Shown: piece after piece, positions 16,377-24,587 of the stretch
How positions within the stretch are numbered: the stretch's first letter is position 1
Layout: every line of letters begins with the position of its first letter
Assembly (NCBI RefSeq): GCF_003095395.1
Contig: NZ_QEIJ01000001.1
Coordinates: 248,001-312,000, forward strand
Direction of reading: 5' to 3'
Origin: Microbacterium sp. Gd 4-13
GTDB taxonomy: Bacteria; Actinomycetota; Actinomycetes; Actinomycetales; Microbacteriaceae
Length of the DNA: 64,000 nucleotides
The notes under the pieces: generated by a model
The model's input: only the letters and a program-made list of their open reading frames with translations
What the model was told of the DNA's origin: nothing
The model's database searches: none
Program-made: the position numbers and the translations under genes

Positions 16377-17117
16377 TCAGGCTATCGGGATCGAACCGGG
16401 CACCGTCGACGGCTGCTGGAGCGCGCTGACCTCGTCGGCGACGAGGGACAGATGGTGCCGGGCCTCGCGCTCGGCGACGTCGACGTCGCCGGCCGCGACG
16501 GCTGCGGCGGTCGCGACGTGCGCTTCGAGCGTGCCGGGTCGCGGGTCGGAGGGGGTGAGCCCGTAGGAGGTGCGTCCGCGCAGGATCTCGGTCACGGGAC
16601 CTGCCATCTGGGCCAGGAGCGCGTTGCCGCTGGCCGTCAACAGCAGCGAGTGGTAGGCGATGTCGGCCGCGAGGTATTCGTCGGAATCGCCGAGGCCCGC
16701 AGCGCCCAGGTCGCTGAGGGCGGTCGCGGAACGCAGGAGTTCGGCCCGCTGCGCGGCGGTGGCGCGCTGAGCGGCGAGCCTCGCCGCGACCGGCTCGACG
16801 GCTTCGCGCAGATCCATGAGCTCGATCAGCTGATCGCGGCGTCGGGGGCCGTCGAGCGTCCACTGGATGACAGAGGCGTTCAGGTTGTCCCACTCGGTGC
16901 GTGGCTGCACGGTGATCCCCACCCGGCGACGGGATCGGACCAGCCCGTGGGTCTCGAGGACGCGCACCGCCTCCCGCACCACGGTGCGCGACGTGCCGAA
17001 CTCCTCCTCGAGCCCGGCGAGCGTCAGCACGGTGCCCGCGGGCAGCGTGAGGCCGGCGATCCGGCGTCCGAGTTCCTGCACGACACGGCTGTGCGAACCC
17101 TCGCGCATCCCGCTCAT
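16377..17117 (-). CDS. GntR/FadR-family transcriptional regulator of the gluconate locus
   Basis: 246 residues. An N-terminal winged helix (LEEEFGTSRTVVREAVRVLETHGLVRSRRRVG) is followed by an all-helical FCD ligand-binding domain with the metal-ligand pattern D...H...H (for example HSLLLTASGN and the late ARHHLSL). Regulators of this family sense sugar acids and usually repress. GGAGG precedes the ATG. It is first in a gntR-gnd operon and divergent from gntP, with a 151-base gap holding an AT-rich GT-N6-AC palindrome. Gluconate or 6-phosphogluconate is the expected inducer, by analogy. Confidence 0.93.
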   Translation of the reverse strand: MSGMREGSHSRVVQELGRRIAGLTLPAGTVLTLAGLEEEFGTSRTVVREAVRVLETHGLVRSRRRVGITVQPRTEWDNLNASVIQWTLDGPRRRDQLIELMDLREAVEPVAARLAAQRATAAQRAELLRSATALSDLGAAGLGDSDEYLAADIAYHSLLLTASGNALLAQMAGPVTEILRGRTSYGLTPSDPRPGTLEAHVATAAAVAAGDVDVAEREARHHLSLVADEVSALQQPSTVPGSIPIA

Positions 17118-17128
17118 CAGGCCTCCGT

Positions 17129-17150
17129 TTGTAAAAGTACTATCTTTGTG
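17129..17150. promoter_or_regulatory. Candidate GntR operator / gluconate promoter
   Basis: TTGTAAAAGTACTA matches the FadR-subfamily pattern TnGT-N6-ACnA and is followed by TCTTTG, giving an outer AAAG...CTTT symmetry. It is strikingly AT-rich for this DNA and lies 12 bases from the gntR start, in the gap shared with gntP. Autoregulation plus control of gntP would follow. Confidence 0.45.
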
Positions 17151-17268
17151 GCAGCCTAACGGTGGCTTTCAGGGAAGCGCTCCGTCGAGGCGGTCCCCAC
17201 CCTAGTCAGCCCCGGTCGCGCGGCGTCAGCCACCGGCCGGTCACCCTCGAATTCAACGGAGAATCCCC

Positions 17269-18660
17269 ATGGAAGAGTGGACTCAGACACTCGGAGCGCT
17301 CCCGCTGCTCGGCATCGCCGCAGCAGCGATCGCGGTCATCCTGTTCTTGGTCATCGTCGTCAAGCTGCACGCGTTCCTCGTGCTCGTGCTGGTGTCGCTG
17401 CTGACCGCGCTCGCCACCGGCATCCCGACCGGTGAGATCTCGGGAGTGCTGGTCAGCGGGTTCGGAGGCACGCTCGGATCGGTGGCCCTCCTCGTGGGTC
17501 TCGGTGCGATGCTCGGCAGCCTCGTCGAATCCAGCGGCGGCGCCCGCGTGCTGGCCGAGAAGATGGTCGACGTCTTCGGCGAGAAGCGCGCGGCCTTCGC
17601 CCTCGGCATCGCTTCGCTGATCATCGGCTTCCCGATGTTCTTCGACGCCGGACTGATCGTCATGCTGCCGGTGGTCTTCGCCGTCGCGCGCCGCGTCGGC
17701 GGCAACAACCTGCTGCTGTACGGGATCTCCTCGGCGGCGGCGTTCTCGGTGATGCACATCTTCCTCCCGCCGCACCCGGGTCCGGTCACCGCGACGGAGT
17801 ACTTCCAGGCCAACCTCGGCGTCGTCCTGCTCGTCGGCATGCTGGTCGCATTCCCGACCTGGTACATCTCCGGATACCTCTGGGCCAAGCGCGTCAACAA
17901 GCGCATCCCGATGCCCGTGCTGGCTCTGTTCGGTCGTCCGGAAGACGACGTGCAGGCGGTCAACCCGCCGAAGGCGGGCACGGTGATCGGCATCATCGCC
18001 GTCCCCATGCTGCTCATCTTCCTCAACACCGGACTCGACGCCCTCGGCTCGATCGGCGTCGTCGATCCGGCAGCGCTCTGGGTGCAGTTCCTGACGCTCA
18101 TCGGCACCAGCCCCGTCGCCCTGCTGATCTCGGTGCTCGTCGCCCTCGTCGTCCTGGGCCGTGCCCGCGGCGTCGGCGGAAGCGCGCTGGAAAAGATCGT
18201 CGAGCGCTCGCTCGGTCCGATCTGCTCGGTGATCCTCATCACCGGTGCCGGCGGGATGTTCGGCGGCGTCCTGCGCGCCTCGGGCATCGGCGATGCACTG
18301 TCGGGCACTCTCGCCGACCTGGGCCTCCCCGTCATCTTCGCCGCGTACCTCATCGCCGTGGTGCTGCGCCTCGCGCAGGGCTCCGCGACCGTCGCGCTGG
18401 TCACCTCCGCGGGTCTCGTCGCTCCCGCGGTGATCTCCGGAGACTTCAACCCCCTCGAGGTCGCGGCGATCACGCTCGCCGCCGCGGCCGGCTCGGTCTT
18501 CGCCGGACACGTCAACGACTCCGGGTTCTGGCTCGTCGGTCGCCTCATGGGTATGGACGTCAAGACGACGCTCAAGACCTGGACGGTGCAGCAGGGTCTC
18601 GAGTCGATCATCGGCTTCGTGCTCGTGCTGATCGTGTACGCCGTCGCCCAGCTGTTCTGA
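17269..18660 (+). CDS. gntP: Gluconate:H+ symporter (GntP family)
   Basis: 463 residues, almost wholly hydrophobic with about 12-14 membrane segments. GntP-family marks: HAFLVLVLVSLLTALATGIP near the N-terminus, FGEKRAAFALGIASLIIGFPMFFDAG, HIFLPPHPGPVTATE and a C-terminal AGSVFAGHVNDSGFWLVG. It imports D-gluconate or the related aldonates idonate and 5-ketogluconate with protons. A CGGAGAA site precedes the ATG. It is first in a four-gene operon whose remaining genes encode the steps that turn idonate into gluconate 6-phosphate, so its substrate range likely includes idonate. Confidence 0.95.
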   Translation: MEEWTQTLGALPLLGIAAAAIAVILFLVIVVKLHAFLVLVLVSLLTALATGIPTGEISGVLVSGFGGTLGSVALLVGLGAMLGSLVESSGGARVLAEKMVDVFGEKRAAFALGIASLIIGFPMFFDAGLIVMLPVVFAVARRVGGNNLLLYGISSAAAFSVMHIFLPPHPGPVTATEYFQANLGVVLLVGMLVAFPTWYISGYLWAKRVNKRIPMPVLALFGRPEDDVQAVNPPKAGTVIGIIAVPMLLIFLNTGLDALGSIGVVDPAALWVQFLTLIGTSPVALLISVLVALVVLGRARGVGGSALEKIVERSLGPICSVILITGAGGMFGGVLRASGIGDALSGTLADLGLPVIFAAYLIAVVLRLAQGSATVALVTSAGLVAPAVISGDFNPLEVAAITLAAAAGSVFAGHVNDSGFWLVGRLMGMDVKTTLKTWTVQQGLESIIGFVLVLIVYAVAQLF

Positions 18661-18679
18661 CAGAAAGGCACCCCGAGAG

Positions 18680-19447
18680 ATGAACGCGATGTTCGACCTC
18701 ACCGGCAAGGCTGCCCTCGTCACGGGCTCGTCCCGTGGCCTGGGCCGTGCCCTCGCCCTCGCGCTGGCGGATGCGGGCGCCGACCTCGTGCTGCACGGGC
18801 GCGACGAGACGGCGCTCGCGGAGTCCGCCGACCTGATCCAGGCGCGCAGCGGTCGCCGACCCGTGACGGTGACGTTCGACGTGACGGATGCCGCGGAGGT
18901 CGAGCACGCGATCGGCGGGCTCATCACCGCTCACGGCGTGCCCGACATCCTGGTGAACAATGCGGGGGTCCAGCGGCGTGCGCCGTTCGCCGAGTTCCCC
19001 GTCGCAGACTGGGACGCCGTGATCGCGTCGAACCTCTCGAGCGTCTTCTACGTGTCGCGCTTCCTCGCGCCGGCGATGATCGAGCGGGGGTCGGGCAAGA
19101 TCATCAACATCGCGTCGGTGCAGTCGATGCTGGCCCGGCAGACGATCGCGCCCTACTCGGCGAGCAAGGGCGGGGTCGCGCAACTCAGCCGGGGAATGGC
19201 GGCCGACCTCGCGCGGCACAACATCCAGGTCAATACGCTCTCGCCGGGGTACTTCGCGACGGAGATGAACTCCGCACTCGTCGCCGACGCGGAGTTCTCG
19301 GCGTGGGTCGAGCAGCGCACCCCGGCTCAGCGCTGGGGGCGTCCCGAAGAGCTGGCGGGCACGCTCCTTTATCTCTCGTCGTCGGCGAGCGATTTCGTCA
19401 GCGGGCAGAACATCTTCGTCGACGGCGGCATGACCTCCGTCGTCTGA
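18680..19447 (+). CDS. idnO: SDR-family oxidoreductase, probable gluconate 5-dehydrogenase
   Basis: 255 residues. Classical short-chain dehydrogenase: cofactor loop TGSSRGLGRALALALADAG, NNAG motif, catalytic Ser in INIASVQS and YSASK active site (Tyr/Lys), PG motif LSPGYFATEMN, C-terminal GQNIFVDGG. It would interconvert 5-keto-D-gluconate and D-gluconate. AGAAAGG precedes the ATG 19 bases after gntP. The neighbours (idonate dehydrogenase and gluconokinase) are what make this role likely; alone the sequence would only be assigned to the SDR family. Confidence 0.85.
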   Translation: MNAMFDLTGKAALVTGSSRGLGRALALALADAGADLVLHGRDETALAESADLIQARSGRRPVTVTFDVTDAAEVEHAIGGLITAHGVPDILVNNAGVQRRAPFAEFPVADWDAVIASNLSSVFYVSRFLAPAMIERGSGKIINIASVQSMLARQTIAPYSASKGGVAQLSRGMAADLARHNIQVNTLSPGYFATEMNSALVADAEFSAWVEQRTPAQRWGRPEELAGTLLYLSSSASDFVSGQNIFVDGGMTSVV

Positions 19448-19477
19448 TCACCCCGTCCCGTCACGAAAGGAACGACC

Positions 19478-20494
19478 ATGAGATCGGTCGTCATCACCGG
19501 CAAGCTCGACCTCGACGTCGTCGACGCCCCCGAGCCGCAGCCGGCCGCGGGGCAGGTGCGCATCCGGGTCGACTTCGTCGGGATCTGCGGGTCTGACCTG
19601 CACTACTACTTCGAGGGTGCCAACGGCGCGTTCGTCGTGGAGGAGCCGCTCGTCCCCGGCCACGAGCTCTCGGGTCGCGTCGACCTCGACCCCCGCGGCG
19701 TCCTGGCTCCGGGAACCCCGGTCACGGTGCACCCGGCGCGGTTCGGCACGCCGACGAAGGGGACAGAGGGCGAGCCTCACCTCTGGCCGGGGGGCTCGTA
19801 CCTCGGCAGCGCGTCGACGCGCCCGCACACCCAGGGCGCGATGAGCGAACTGCTCGTCGTCGAGGCCGACATGGTGCGGGTGCTCCCCGCCGACCTTCCC
19901 GTACGTCGCGCGGTGCTCGCGGAGCCCCTGGCCGTGGCGCTCCACGCGATCACGCGCGTCGGCGACATCACCGGCTCGCGGGTGCTCGTGTCGGGCGCCG
20001 GACCGATCGGACTCCTGACCGCCGCCGCGGCCCGCGCACGCGGGGCCGAGCACGTGACGGTGTCGGACGTGCTCGCCGAGCCGCTCCGCCGGGCCACCGG
20101 CCTCGGAGCCGACGCCGTCGTGCGCATCAGCGAGCAGCCCCTGCCCGACGAGGCCTTCGACGTGGTCTTCGAGTGTTCGGGCGCCGCCCCGGCGATCTCC
20201 GCCGCGCTCGCCGCCGTCCGGCGACGTGGCACGGTGGTGCAGGTCGGGATGGTGCCGAACGAGCCGAAACCGCTCAACATCGCGCCCCTGATCTCGAAGG
20301 AGGTCGCCCTCCTCGGCGTCTTCCGGTTCCACGACGAGATCGACGACGCCGTCCGGCTCCTGGCGCAGCATCCGCAGATCGAGGCCGTCATCACGCACGT
20401 GCTGCCCGTCGACGACGCCGTGCGGGCGTTCGAGATCGCCAAGGACTCCACGGCGAGCGGCAAGGTCGTCGTCGAGCTCTCCGCCGGCCGCTGA
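19478..20494 (+). CDS. idnD: Zinc-dependent L-idonate 5-dehydrogenase
   Basis: 338 residues. Medium-chain dehydrogenase with catalytic-zinc ligands CGSDLHYY (Cys) and GHELSGRV (His-Glu), and a Rossmann loop VLVSGAGPIGLLTAAAARARGAE. The structural-zinc four-cysteine lobe typical of many relatives is absent: the region reads VHPARFGTPTKGTEGEPHLW. This shortened lobe matches L-idonate 5-dehydrogenases. It would oxidise L-idonate to 5-keto-D-gluconate, the substrate of the SDR encoded just upstream. GAAAGGAAC ribosome site before ATG. Confidence 0.87.
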   Translation: MRSVVITGKLDLDVVDAPEPQPAAGQVRIRVDFVGICGSDLHYYFEGANGAFVVEEPLVPGHELSGRVDLDPRGVLAPGTPVTVHPARFGTPTKGTEGEPHLWPGGSYLGSASTRPHTQGAMSELLVVEADMVRVLPADLPVRRAVLAEPLAVALHAITRVGDITGSRVLVSGAGPIGLLTAAAARARGAEHVTVSDVLAEPLRRATGLGADAVVRISEQPLPDEAFDVVFECSGAAPAISAALAAVRRRGTVVQVGMVPNEPKPLNIAPLISKEVALLGVFRFHDEIDDAVRLLAQHPQIEAVITHVLPVDDAVRAFEIAKDSTASGKVVVELSAGR

Positions 20495-20511
20495 CCTGGG
20501 AGGATCTGACC

Positions 20512-22050
20512 ATGACGGATGCTGCGGACCTGGTCATCGGGCTCGACCTCGGAACGACGAGCACCAAGGCCGTGGCCTTCGCGGTCGACGGCACCCAGGT
20601 GGCCACCGCATCGCACGGGTACGCCCTCGACACCCCATACCCCGGGTATGCGGTGCAGGACCCGGAAGCCATCCTCGAAGCCGCCTATGCCGCCGTGCGC
20701 GACGTCGTGGCGGTGACGGGCGCCGCCCGGATCGCGGGCATCTCGTTCTCGTCGGCGATGCACAGCCTCCTCGCCCTCGACGCGGCGTACCGGCCTCTGA
20801 CGCCCGTCGTCACCTGGGGCGACACGCGCGCCGGCGTCCATGCCGAACGTCTCCGGGCCCAACCGGGCGGTCTCGCACTGCACCGGCGCACGGGTACCCC
20901 GCTGCACCCGATGTCGCCCCTGCCCAAGCTGGTGTGGTTCCGCGAGGTCGAGCCGAAGCTCCACGAGGAGACGGCGTTCTGGGTGGGCATCAAGGACTGG
21001 CTGCTCGTGCGCATGTGCGGCGCGCTCGTCGTCGACCACTCGCTCGCCTCCGCCAGCGGCCTCATGAACATCCACACGCTCGCCTGGGACGACGAGGCCC
21101 TGTCGATCGCCGGGATCTCGGTGGAGCAGCTCCCCGAACTCGTCCCCACCCGTCACGTGCTGCGGGGCATCACCGAGGAGGCCAGCGCCGCGATGCGCCT
21201 TCCCGCCGACACGGCGGTGGTCGTCGGCGCCGGTGACGGTCCGCTCGCGAACCTCGGCGTCGGAGCGGTCGGCCCGGGTGTCGCCGCGTGCTCGATCGGG
21301 ACGAGCGGAGCCCTTCGCGTCGGAGTCGACAAGCCCGCGGTCGATCCTCAGGGCGGGGTGTTCTGCTACGCGCTCACCGAGGATCGCTGGGTTGTCGGCG
21401 GGGCGATCAACAACGGCGGCGCGACCCTCGACTGGGTGCGCACGCTCCTCGCGCCCGAGATCGCCGCGGGCGAGGAGGCCGAGCTGCTCGAACTCGCCGC
21501 CCGCGCCCAGCCGGGTTCCGGTGGGCTGATCATGCTGCCGTACCTGCTCAGTGAACGCGCCCCGCATTGGAGTGCGCTTCCCAAGGGCGCCTACATCGGG
21601 CTGTCGCGAGCGCACACCCGTGAGCACCTGATCCGGGCGGCGCTGGAGGGGGTCTGCCTGCAGCTCGCGCTCGTGCTGCAGTCGATGCGTGCCGCGGGGC
21701 TCGAGATCACGCAGGTGCGTGCCACCGGGGGAGTGATGAAGAGCGACGTCTGGCGCGACGTGCTCGCCGCGGCGCTCGACATCCGCGTCGACTTCGCCGA
21801 GGGGCAGGAAGGATCGAGCTTCGGAGCAGCCCTCCTCGGGATGGAGGCGCTCGGATTGATCGACTCGATCGATGTCGCCGCCGACCTCATCCCGGTCGAT
21901 GACCACGTACGGCCCGATCCGACCGCAGCATCCGTCTACCGACAGCTGCAGCCGGTGTTCGGCGCGCTCTACGACCAGCTCGTACCCACGTTCGCCAGCC
22001 TGCGGCGGCTCGCGCCGTCGCTGCCGGTCGAATTGCGCGAGCGGCCCTGA
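20512..22050 (+). CDS. gntK: Gluconokinase (FGGY family)
   Basis: 512 residues. FGGY sugar kinase: phosphate-1 loop VIGLDLGTTSTKAVAF at the N-terminus, GAGDGPLANLGVGAVGPG and the FGGY signature-like ATGGVMKSDVWRDVLAAALDI near the C-terminus. It phosphorylates gluconate to 6-phosphogluconate, which the gnd product consumes. This is the long FGGY-type kinase, not the short P-loop GntK of enteric bacteria. GGGAGG precedes the ATG; the longer open frame upstream overlaps idnD and is a shadow. Last gene of the catabolic operon. Confidence 0.93.
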   Translation: MTDAADLVIGLDLGTTSTKAVAFAVDGTQVATASHGYALDTPYPGYAVQDPEAILEAAYAAVRDVVAVTGAARIAGISFSSAMHSLLALDAAYRPLTPVVTWGDTRAGVHAERLRAQPGGLALHRRTGTPLHPMSPLPKLVWFREVEPKLHEETAFWVGIKDWLLVRMCGALVVDHSLASASGLMNIHTLAWDDEALSIAGISVEQLPELVPTRHVLRGITEEASAAMRLPADTAVVVGAGDGPLANLGVGAVGPGVAACSIGTSGALRVGVDKPAVDPQGGVFCYALTEDRWVVGGAINNGGATLDWVRTLLAPEIAAGEEAELLELAARAQPGSGGLIMLPYLLSERAPHWSALPKGAYIGLSRAHTREHLIRAALEGVCLQLALVLQSMRAAGLEITQVRATGGVMKSDVWRDVLAAALDIRVDFAEGQEGSSFGAALLGMEALGLIDSIDVAADLIPVDDHVRPDPTAASVYRQLQPVFGALYDQLVPTFASLRRLAPSLPVELRERP

Positions 22051-22054
22051 TCGG

Positions 22055-22183
22055 TCAGGGCTTGCGGTAGCCCTGTCGTCCCATCGAGAACAGTGCCGCG
22101 ATCAGGCCCACTCCGCCGACCGCGGCGATGCCGCCGACGATCCACAGCATGACGTAGGAGAAGAAGTGAGCGTCCAGGTCCAA
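22055..22183 (-). CDS. Small membrane protein, 42 residues, unknown function
   Basis: A short frame converging on gntK. Starting from TTG at 22183 with GGAGG 4 bases upstream, it encodes one clear membrane helix (VMLWIVGGIAAVGGVGLIAALF) between an acidic N-terminus (LDLDAHFF) and a basic tail (MGRQGYRKP), so the tail probably faces the cytosol. The GGAGG is half of the palindrome CCTCCGGAGG. I do not recognise the family. Coding is supported by the ribosome site, helix and charge pattern; the TTG start is the weakest point. An in-frame ATG (residue 11) would cut the helix. Confidence 0.55.
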   Translation of the reverse strand: MDLDAHFFSYVMLWIVGGIAAVGGVGLIAALFSMGRQGYRKP

Positions 22184-22234
22184 GGGGTCCTCCGGAGGGG
22201 ATCGGGTGCGTCTTCATCGTACCGTCGCCGCTGA

Positions 22235-22240
22235 TAGACT
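22235..22240 (+). promoter_or_regulatory. Candidate -10 box of rplY with a long leader
   Basis: TAGACT lies 189 bases before the rplY start and predicts a 5' leader of about 180 bases without an ORF. The leader holds several short inverted pairs, including GCAGT/ACTGC at 22383-22400 just upstream of the ribosome site. Confidence 0.4.
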
Positions 22241-22428
22241 CTGTGCTTGAACTTCGGCGAGGGATGCCCACGTCGCCCGCGAGGGTGATCGCAGCATCCG
22301 TGATCGACGCAGTGAAGCAGGCTCACGGCTTTCCTCACGCGCTCGCGTTCGAGTCGAATCCACCCCAGACCACAAGCACTGGGCAGTACCCGTGAACTGC
22401 GGGCCGCACGCCCACGAGGAGAACAACC

Positions 22429-23061
22429 ATGTCGGAAGACAACAAGGTCAGCGCCGAGCTGCGCGAGAACTTCGGCAAGGGCTTCGCCCGTCGCCTGCGC
22501 GCCGAGGGCAAGATCCCCGCCGTCATCTACGGTCACGGCACCGACCCGAAGCACGTCTCGCTGCCCGGCCACCAGGTCTCGCTGCTCATCCGCCGCGCCA
22601 ACGCGCTGCTCGAGCTCGACATCGCCGGCACGCCCGAGCTCGCCCTGGTCAAGGACGTGCAGAAGGACCCCGTGCGTCAGATCATCGAGCACATCGACCT
22701 GCTCGTGGTCAAGAAGGGCGAGAAGGTCTCGGTCGACGTCCCGATCTACGTCGTCGGCGAGCCCGCCCCCGGAACCATCGCGAACCTCGAGGGCAACACC
22801 GTGTCGCTCGAGGTCGAGGCCACCCACATCCCCCAGAACCTCGAGGTCAGCGTCGAGGGTCTCGAGGACGGCACGCACATCACCGCGGCCGACCTGAAGC
22901 TTCCCCGCGGCGCCGTCCTCGCCGGCGACCCCGAGGCGCTCATCATCGCCGTCTCCGTCCCGGCCGCGACCCTCGCCGCCGAGGATGAGATCGCCGAGAT
23001 CGACGCCGCCGTCTCGGCCGCACAGGCACTCGAGTCGGCCGACGAAGAAGCATCCGAGTAA
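22429..23061 (+). CDS. rplY: 50S ribosomal protein L25/general stress protein Ctc
   Basis: 210 residues, the long Ctc form. The N-terminal L25 domain binds 5S rRNA (ELRENFGKGFARRLRAEGKIPAVIYGHG); the C-terminal TL5-like beta domain follows from about residue 95 (KGEKVSVDVPIYVVGEPAPG). The protein ends in an acidic, Ala-rich tail (AAQALESADEEASE). CGAGGAG precedes the ATG. Pairing with pth immediately downstream is standard in actinobacteria, but a strong hairpin between them suggests partial termination. Confidence 0.96.
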   Translation: MSEDNKVSAELRENFGKGFARRLRAEGKIPAVIYGHGTDPKHVSLPGHQVSLLIRRANALLELDIAGTPELALVKDVQKDPVRQIIEHIDLLVVKKGEKVSVDVPIYVVGEPAPGTIANLEGNTVSLEVEATHIPQNLEVSVEGLEDGTHITAADLKLPRGAVLAGDPEALIIAVSVPAATLAAEDEIAEIDAAVSAAQALESADEEASE

Positions 23062-23122
23062 GAGCAATCCTCGCCCGCCGCGGTCCTCGACTCCGTCGAG
23101 GGGCGGAGGCGGATCGGAGAGA

Positions 23123-23158
23123 CGAGGGGGCGCCCGGTGCGCCCCCTCGTTTCGTTTC
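23123..23158 (+). terminator. Rho-independent terminator after rplY
   Basis: Perfect 11-bp stem CGAGGGGGCGC / GCGCCCCCTCG with a 5-base loop, followed by TTTCGTTT. This is one of the most conventional terminators in the window. Confidence 0.88.
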
Positions 23159-23187
23159 CGGGTATCGGTTCGTTGGAGGATGAGGGC

Positions 23188-23772
23188 ATGGCAGACACGT
23201 GGCTGGTGGTCGGACTCGGCAACCCCGGACCCCGGTACGAGGCGACCCGGCACAACATCGGGCAGCTCGTCGTCGATGAGCTCGCGGCCCGGCGCCGCGA
23301 GACGTTCCGCGCGCACAAGTCGCACGCGCGAGTCGTCGAGACATGGCTGCGGCCCGGTGCAGCCAAGCTCGTGCTCGCCAAGCCCGACAGCTTCATGAAC
23401 GTCTCCGGCGGGCCCGTCTCGTCGCTGGCGAAGTTCTACGGCGTCCAGCCGGAGCGCGTCGTCATCGTGCACGACGAGCTCGATATCCCGTTCGACACGA
23501 TCAAGCTGAAGACCGGCGGCGGGCACGGCGGGCACAACGGCGTCCGCGACGTCGCGAAGGCGCTCGACACCCCCGACTTCCCGCGCGTGCGCGTGGGCAT
23601 CGGCCGCCCGCCGGGGCGGCAGGATGCGGCGGATTGGGTGCTGGATCCGTTCGGCGCGGCCGAACGCAAGACCCTGCCGATCCTCGTGGGCGATGCCGCC
23701 GACGCGGTGGAGCAGCTGGTCGCCGAGGGGCTCGTCGCGGCTCAGCAGCGCTTCCACGCCCCGCGCGCCTGA
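23188..23772 (+). CDS. pth: Peptidyl-tRNA hydrolase
   Basis: 194 residues. Recycles tRNA from prematurely released peptidyl-tRNA. Typical N-terminus [20 protein letters not shown] with the catalytic His in [21 protein letters not shown] and [31 protein letters not shown] follow, holding the family's catalytic Asp and substrate residues. GGAGGATGAGGGC precedes the ATG. It follows rplY after a terminator and ends at a shared terminator with a convergent membrane-protein gene. Confidence 0.97.
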   Translation: MADTWLVVGLGNPGPRYEATRHNIGQLVVDELAARRRETFRAHKSHARVVETWLRPGAAKLVLAKPDSFMNVSGGPVSSLAKFYGVQPERVVIVHDELDIPFDTIKLKTGGGHGGHNGVRDVAKALDTPDFPRVRVGIGRPPGRQDAADWVLDPFGAAERKTLPILVGDAADAVEQLVAEGLVAAQQRFHAPRA

Positions 23773-23800
23773 GGCCCGGCGCCTCGCGCCCGCTCATGAC

Positions 23801-23834
23801 GAAGGCCCCGCCTCCCGGAGGAGACGGGGCCTTC
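23801..23834. terminator. Bidirectional terminator between pth and a convergent gene
   Basis: Perfect 10-bp arms GAAGGCCCCG (23801-23810) and CGGGGCCTTC (23825-23834) around a 14-base loop. Placed between two converging genes, it can serve both strands. Confidence 0.8.
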
Positions 23835-23848
23835 TCGGCGCGTGGGCG

Positions 23849-24388
23849 TCAGGCGCTGATGTACGGAGCGGCGCCCGCGGCGAAGCCGACGCCCCAGATG
23901 ATGGAGACGATCACACCGCCGACGACGGCGACGATGATCGCGGCGATGCCCCAGCCGCGGCCGCGCTTCTTCACGACGGCGACGATGCCCTGGATGAAGC
24001 CCCAGAGCGCCAGCACACCGAAGACGGCGAACCCGGCGACGGTCAGCAGTCCGCCGGAAGCGGCGATCTGCTGGGCGGCGGGCGGCAGATCGTTCGCATC
24101 GACGGTGCCCGAGGTGCCCGTGTACTCGATCAGGGTGCCCAGGCTCTGTCCGCCGAGGTACGTCACGATCGATCCGATGACCACGGCGGCGAGGGCGACG
24201 ACGAACGCGATCACGCCGAGCTTGTTCGACCCCTTCGGCTGCTCCGTCGGGTAGTCGGACGGCGCTGCCGGGTAGGAGCCGGGGGCGGAGTACTGGGGAG
24301 CGGGCGGCGGCGCGGAGGCTCCCGGTGTCGGGGGCTGGTACGCGGGCTGCGAACCCTGCGGCTCGGGGGCGGGCGGGACGTTGCTCAT
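23849..24388 (-). CDS. Pro-rich membrane protein, unknown function
   Basis: 179 residues. The ATG at 24388 has AGGAG 7 bases upstream; a longer frame has no ribosome site. Residues 1-60 are a Pro/Ala/Gln/Tyr-rich cytoplasmic tail (VPPAPEPQGSQPAYQPPTPG), then three membrane helices: LGVIAFVVALAAVVIGSIVTYLG, a central ASGGLLTVAGFAVFGVLALWGFIQGIVAVV, and IAAIIVAVVGGVIVSIIWGVGF. This layout occurs in many actinobacterial DUF4190-like proteins. No catalytic residues are visible. Divergent from mfd across 199 bases, convergent with pth. Confidence 0.82.
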   Translation of the reverse strand: MSNVPPAPEPQGSQPAYQPPTPGASAPPPAPQYSAPGSYPAAPSDYPTEQPKGSNKLGVIAFVVALAAVVIGSIVTYLGGQSLGTLIEYTGTSGTVDANDLPPAAQQIAASGGLLTVAGFAVFGVLALWGFIQGIVAVVKKRGRGWGIAAIIVAVVGGVIVSIIWGVGFAAGAAPYISA

Positions 24389-24575
24389 GGCTACTCCTGG
24401 CTGTCGGCGAGCGGGGTACAGCCGCAAAGTGGCTGTGAACCCGTCAGTCTAGGGTCCCCGGTGGAATCGAGCCAGGGCACTTCGGACCCTCGCGTCACAG
24501 ACCGTCGCGCCTCTATCATTTCGCTCTCGTGAGAGAACGGATGCGGCGGCGAAGCCCCGTGGGGGTGGAGGCGCG

Positions 24576-24581
24576 TATGCT
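24576..24581 (+). promoter_or_regulatory. -10 box of leaderless mfd
   Basis: TATGCT ends 6 bases before the mfd GTG, so transcription should start at or next to the start codon. There is no ribosome site. Confidence 0.55.
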
Positions 24582-24587
24582 TCTCCG

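Noticed and set aside
14750..16429. 559-residue plus-strand frame opposite gnd and part of gntR
   Set aside because: Low-complexity Arg/Gly/Asp-rich shadow sequence; gnd and gntR on the other strand are clear.
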